Below are positions 62,101-64,000 of a stretch of 64,000 nucleotides of DNA, one piece after another. A program made the translations under genes and the position numbers. Position 1 is the first letter of the stretch; the number at the start of each line of letters is the position of its first letter. The notes under the pieces are model-generated. The model searched no databases, had not been told where the DNA came from, and worked only from the letters and a program-made list of their open reading frames with translations. The DNA is taken from positions 2,232,001 to 2,296,000 of the forward strand of contig NZ_CP159835.1 in NCBI RefSeq assembly GCF_047731265.1. Reading direction: 5' to 3'. This DNA comes from Patiriisocius sp047731265 (GTDB lineage: Bacteria > Bacteroidota > Bacteroidia > Flavobacteriales > Flavobacteriaceae).

Positions 62101-64000
62101 GGTGGTGAAATAACAGAAGATCTTTTCAGTTTAACATCAGGAACATATTCAGTTTTAATTACGGATGCTAATGGTTGTACAACAACAAATAGTGCAGAAG
62201 TATTAGAGCCTTCAGAAGGATTAACATTAACAATTAGTTCTCAAACAGATATTTTATGTGAAACATTTGGTTCTGTAACGGTAATAGCTGCCGGGGGAAA
62301 TCCACCTTATTCGTATAACTTAGATGGTGGCATTTTTCAATCTTCAGGAACATTCAACAATCTAACTGAAGGAGTATACAATATCAGTGTATTAGGTGCT
62401 AATAATTGTGATGCTTCAATTGAAATTACAATTCTTGAAAATTGTACACTTGCTATAGAAGATATTAATAATACGTTTATAAACCTTCCTGTTTCAGGAA
62501 ATGTGTTAACAAATGATATTGATGCTGAAGGCGATACTCAAACAGTTACAACTACTACAGTTACAACTGTACAGGGTGTTTTAATAACAATAAACCCAAC
62601 AACAGGTGAATATAACTATACACCTCCTACTGATTATGAAGGAGAAGATAGTTTTGAATACAGTATAGTAGATAACGGTAGCCCACAAGCTTCCGATTCT
62701 GCAACAGTTTATATCGAGATTATGTCTTATCTCAATAATCGTCCGGTAGCTAATGCCGATACCAACACAACCGAGATGGATGTAGCAGTATCTGGTAATG
62801 TATTGGTTAATGATTTTCATCCAGATGGTAATACAATAGTGGTTACAACTAACACAACACCTTTAAATGGTAGTGTTGTTGTAAATCCTGATGGAAGTTA
62901 TATATATACACCAGATCTAGGTTTCATTGGACAAGATATCTTTACTTATACAATCTGTGATAATGGTACACCAGTATTATGTGATACTGCAGTGGTGATT
63001 ATTCAAATAATCCCAGATGATAGAAACATAACAGTTGCGAATGATGATGCTTATTATGGATTTGCTGATATGAATATATCTGGTAACTTAATGGACAATG
63101 ATTTTGATCCAGAAGGAGATAATCAATTAGTAGATACACCATCACCTGTAAGTGGTCCTAGTAATGGTATCTTGGTATTGAATGTCGATGGTAGTTTTAC
63201 CTATACTCCAAATGCTGGATATACAGGAACTGATCAGTTTGTGTATTCTATATTTGACAATGGTACACCAGTAGCAACAGATCTTGCAGTGGTTTATCTT
63301 ACTGTTAATATAGCGTCTTCAATTGCAATTATCAAGACAGGCGTTTTCAACGAAGTTAACGGCAACGACTGCGCGGATGCAGAGATAGATACAGTAACAT
63401 ACACATTCACGGTTACTAACGAAGGAGGCTCAGCGATTACATCAGTAACGGTAACGGATCCATTATTAGGAGGTTTGTTAACGGCTATTCCCACAGGAGA
63501 TACCGATGGTGATAATGAATTAGATGTAACAGAAACGTGGGTATATGTTCAAGGCTATACGATCACCCAATCAGACATCGATACGGGAAGCATTAGCAAT
63601 CAGGCTACTGCTGATGGAACAGGATCGACAGGTCCAGTAAGTGATCTTTCAGATGATAATTTAACCACTGAAGATGATGTTACCGTAACGGTTTTATGTC
63701 AAAACGATAGTATCGCACTTATCAAGACTGGTGTATTTAATGATTCCAATGGTGATTCGTGTGCAGATGTAGATGAGACGATTACCTATAGTTTTACTGT
63801 TATCAATAATGGAAACACAACGATTGGTAATATCGCTATCACTGATGCGCTTGTAAATGTACAAGGAGGTCCCATCACATTGGCGCCAGGAGCAACAGAC
63901 AATACAACGTTTACAGCAACATACTTAATTACCCAAGCAAATATTGATAATGGCAACGTTACCAATACTGCCACTGCATCAGGATTTAATCCTTTGGGCG
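56128..64000 (+). CDS. Giant secreted adhesin: DUF3494 x2, SprB repeats, Ig/DUF11 domains (3' end outside window)
   Basis: One uninterrupted frame of at least 2,624 codons, still open at the edge. The order is: signal peptide (LLLLSSIGFSQ); two ice-binding-like DUF3494 domains (about 32-225 and 246-451; GNGETIFPGVYSTPGAGS and GNGETMQPGVYYIAGAGS); a DUF11-like domain (462-585, IVKTGLFVDANGDQCADVGE); about 19 SprB-type repeats of some 80 residues (588-2105, GGTPPYSY and AGTYSVTVTDANGC motifs); three Big/cadherin-like domains (about 2109-2390, VSGNVLVNDF); and at least two more DUF11-like domains. SprB repeats belong to the T9SS gliding adhesin of Flavobacterium, and DUF3494 domains bind ice in several organisms. 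Residues 664-2031 are near-identical 481-residue units. A C-terminal T9SS sorting domain is expected beyond the window. A surface adhesin is likely; the ligand, ice or otherwise, is unproven. Confidence 0.85.
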   Translation, partial: MNKKLLFSLTTISLLLLSSIGFSQTLELGTLSSFGAFSGTGGIANSGQIEGDTGTYDGIFSGNGSNSGQQYPSGSPTSKQAQIDVLRVYVHLSDVFVTNAGTHSSVFGNGETIFPGVYSTPGAGSVTGTLTLDGLGNSDAVFIIKFEGALTVGASATIVLSNGTKAANVYWISEGAITLGANSVVRGSVFAHPGGITVGANGTIEGRLITSEGAVTVGAGGSLVIPVGPSDIQINCLGTCNSNPNVDILGSVKSFAMFTSSGAVSNAATSGFIGDIGTNAGAITGIQTGATTHVGKIYPPGPIAAQAAQDLSSAYNQLMAIQSTDLGHIPLFGNGETMQPGVYYIAGAGSLQGTIVLDGNFDPDAIFIFKFLGAFTVTAQSKIILKNGARRCNIFWVSGAGGTGAIDIGTFAFVKGTFLAHGGACTAAANVNLEGRLLSTAGAIGFSTGVIYNDTLCFEDEIAIVKTGLFVDANGDQCADVGETIDYTFTVTNEGNESLSAIVVTDPLVPIIAYVSGDTNGNMELDMTETWIYTGTFTIDQGDIDAGGVTNQALAKATTYNGFLINDLSDDSSVLEDDPTITELCNLRLVLVEKIDILCNGFNTGSITVSATGGSPPYMFTLNGGIPQSSPLFDNLLAGVYTIGITDTTAGNPNAIVVTLVEPNALSIVITKVNATTGQGCLDGQATVTASGGTPPYTYQWNASAGSQTSMTATNLPAGTHIVAVTDDNGCILEQGVVIDCVNTCDAVIAIDSIVNVFCAGATTGSATVIASSIANPTATFTFTWNSVPLQVDSGVTTSTINNLAAGVYTVSVTIDGTVCLPVEQSVIITEPTNALNVTATSTDESGPATGDGTATANPTGGTPSYTYSWNTTPVQTTQTITGLSAGTYIVTVTDDNGCVATASTVVNPGTCNNLAVIASSTPVTCNGFSDGSIIANVTGGVGPFTYSWNTTPVQTTQTINGLTAGVYTVTVTDGTTLCTVTSTATVNQPGILSSGIAITNVICFGNDSGSLDLTVTGGTPPYSFAWGPGGEITEDIFSLTAGTYSVLITDANGCTTTNSAEVLEPSEELAITYTVVDVLCNGYLSGAIDITVTGGTPPYSYVWNNGTFTEDQINVVAGTYSVTVTDANGCTIPENGIIVNEPANALSIVITKVNATTGQGCLDGQATVTPSGGTPPYTYQWNASAGSQTSMIATNLPEGTHIVTVTDDNGCILEQGVVIDCVNTCDAVIAIDSIVNVFCAGATTGSATVIASSIANPTATFTFTWNSVPPQVDSGVTTSTINNLAAGVYTVSVTIDGTVCLPVEQSVIITEPTNSLNVTATSTDESGPATGDGTATANPTGGTPSYTYSWNTTPVQTTQTITGLSAGTYIVTVTDDNGCVATASTIVNPRTCNNLAVIASSTPVTCNGFSDGSVIANVTGGVGPFTYSWNTTPVQTTQTINGLTAGVYTVTVTDGTTLCTVTSTATVNQPVILSSGIAITNVICFGNDSGSLDLTVTGGTPPYSFAWSPGGEITEDLFSLTAGTYSVLITDANGCTTTNSAEVLESSEELAITYTVVDVLCNGYLSGAIDITVTGGTPPYSYVWNNGTFTEDQINVVAGTYSVTVTDANGCTIPENGIIVNEPANALSIVITKVNATTASECTDGQATATASGGTPPYTYQWSASAGSQTSMIATNLPEGTHIVTVTDDNGCILEQGVVIDCVNTCDAVIAIDSIVNVFCAGATTGSATVIASSIANPTATFTFTWNSVPPQVDSGVTTSTINNLAAGVYTVSVTIDGTVCLPVEQSVIITEPTNSLNVTATSTDESGPATGDGTATANPTGGTPSYTYSWNTTPVQTTQTITGLSAGTYIVTVTDDNGCVATASTIVNPRTCNNLAVIASSTPVTCNGFSDGSVIANVTGGVGPFTYSWNTTPVQTTQTINGLTAGVYTVTVTDGTTLCTVTSTATVNQPVILSSGIAITNVICFGNDSGSLDLTVTGGTPPYSFAWSPGGEITEDLFSLTSGTYSVLITDANGCTTTNSAEVLEPSEGLTLTISSQTDILCETFGSVTVIAAGGNPPYSYNLDGGIFQSSGTFNNLTEGVYNISVLGANNCDASIEITILENCTLAIEDINNTFINLPVSGNVLTNDIDAEGDTQTVTTTTVTTVQGVLITINPTTGEYNYTPPTDYEGEDSFEYSIVDNGSPQASDSATVYIEIMSYLNNRPVANADTNTTEMDVAVSGNVLVNDFHPDGNTIVVTTNTTPLNGSVVVNPDGSYIYTPDLGFIGQDIFTYTICDNGTPVLCDTAVVIIQIIPDDRNITVANDDAYYGFADMNISGNLMDNDFDPEGDNQLVDTPSPVSGPSNGILVLNVDGSFTYTPNAGYTGTDQFVYSIFDNGTPVATDLAVVYLTVNIASSIAIIKTGVFNEVNGNDCADAEIDTVTYTFTVTNEGGSAITSVTVTDPLLGGLLTAIPTGDTDGDNELDVTETWVYVQGYTITQSDIDTGSISNQATADGTGSTGPVSDLSDDNLTTEDDVTVTVLCQNDSIALIKTGVFNDSNGDSCADVDETITYSFTVINNGNTTIGNIAITDALVNVQGGPITLAPGATDNTTFTATYLITQANIDNGNVTNTATASGFNPLG
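58117..62217 (+). repeat. 2.8 copies of a 1,443-bp near-identical tandem repeat
   Basis: AATGCTTTAAGTATTGTTAT recurs at 58117, 59560 and 61003, exactly 1,443 bp apart each time (481 codons, frame kept). Copies 1 and 2 are complete; copy 3 stops at about 62217 after five of six sub-repeats. Each unit has six SprB-type sub-repeats. Copies 2 and 3 share variants that copy 1 lacks (for example AGTCCAGGT against GGTCCAGGT, and CAACCTGTA against CAACCTGGA), while copies 1 and 2 share GGTCAAGGATGTCTTGAT near the unit start where copy 3 differs. That mosaic suggests repeated unequal exchange or gene conversion. Confidence 0.97.

Noticed and set aside
57156..63974. Several small antisense frames inside the giant gene
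   Set aside because: All lie opposite a continuous frame with clear domain structure, and repeat copies create the same antisense frames by composition.

Overview
The window is low-GC DNA from a member of the Bacteroidota, almost certainly a marine-type Flavobacteriaceae. The evidence is the -7 promoter motif TAnnTTTG upstream of several genes, very weak Shine-Dalgarno signals, type IX secretion (T9SS) sorting tails, SprB repeats, a TonB receptor/DUF4249 pair, DUF2851, a 481-residue GAPDH and a monomeric NADP-isocitrate dehydrogenase. The species cannot be named from sequence reading alone.

Layout. 1-16.9 kb is mostly minus-strand housekeeping: a murQ fragment, a TonB receptor plus DUF4249 lipoprotein, monomeric icd, a candidate structured RNA, rplS, a DUF885 lipoprotein, trmD, a DEAD-box helicase, a broken acetyltransferase, gap and an HtrA protease. 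One plus-strand orphan lipoprotein lies inside it. 17-21.8 kb is a plus-strand cell-wall block: dapF, an acetyltransferase, a frameshifted M23 peptidase, mltG and a lysozyme-like protein. 21.8-26 kb returns to the minus strand: an RsmI-like methyltransferase, a secreted sugar dehydrogenase, a low-molecular-weight phosphatase and a second, unrelated NADP-isocitrate dehydrogenase. 26-36.6 kb holds a cysteine-synthase-like gene, three decaying genes (two T9SS cargo proteins and a K+ channel), DUF2851, PspC, a Na+/alanine symporter, a helix-hairpin-helix protein, an acyl-CoA dehydrogenase and a surface protein of unknown function. After a DUF2135 lipoprotein, 38-53.5 kb is the core information-processing superoperon: rpsU, a xerC-type recombinase, four tRNAs, tuf, tRNA-Trp, secE, nusG, rplK, rplA, rplJ, rplL, rpoB, rpoC and a DUF3467 gene. 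prfC follows on the minus strand.

The most striking locus is at the right end. One reading frame opens at 56128 and is still open at 64000 (over 2,620 codons). It encodes a secreted giant protein with two ice-binding-like (DUF3494) domains, a DUF11-like domain and about 19 SprB-type repeats. Most of those repeats lie in 2.8 near-identical copies of a 1,443-bp tandem unit. Cadherin/Big-like domains and more DUF11-like domains follow. A decayed relative of its N-terminus lies just upstream.

A second theme is gene decay between 11 and 31 kb. Five loci carry frameshifts, stops or deletions, and two of them contain simple sequence repeats of 20 bp or more. Some of the poly-A indels could be sequence errors. 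I saw no CRISPR array, prophage, insertion sequence or recognisable defence system. The best candidates for something undescribed are the giant repeat adhesin, the structured RNA at 5.7-5.96 kb, and the hairpin that directly follows the tRNA-tuf promoter.
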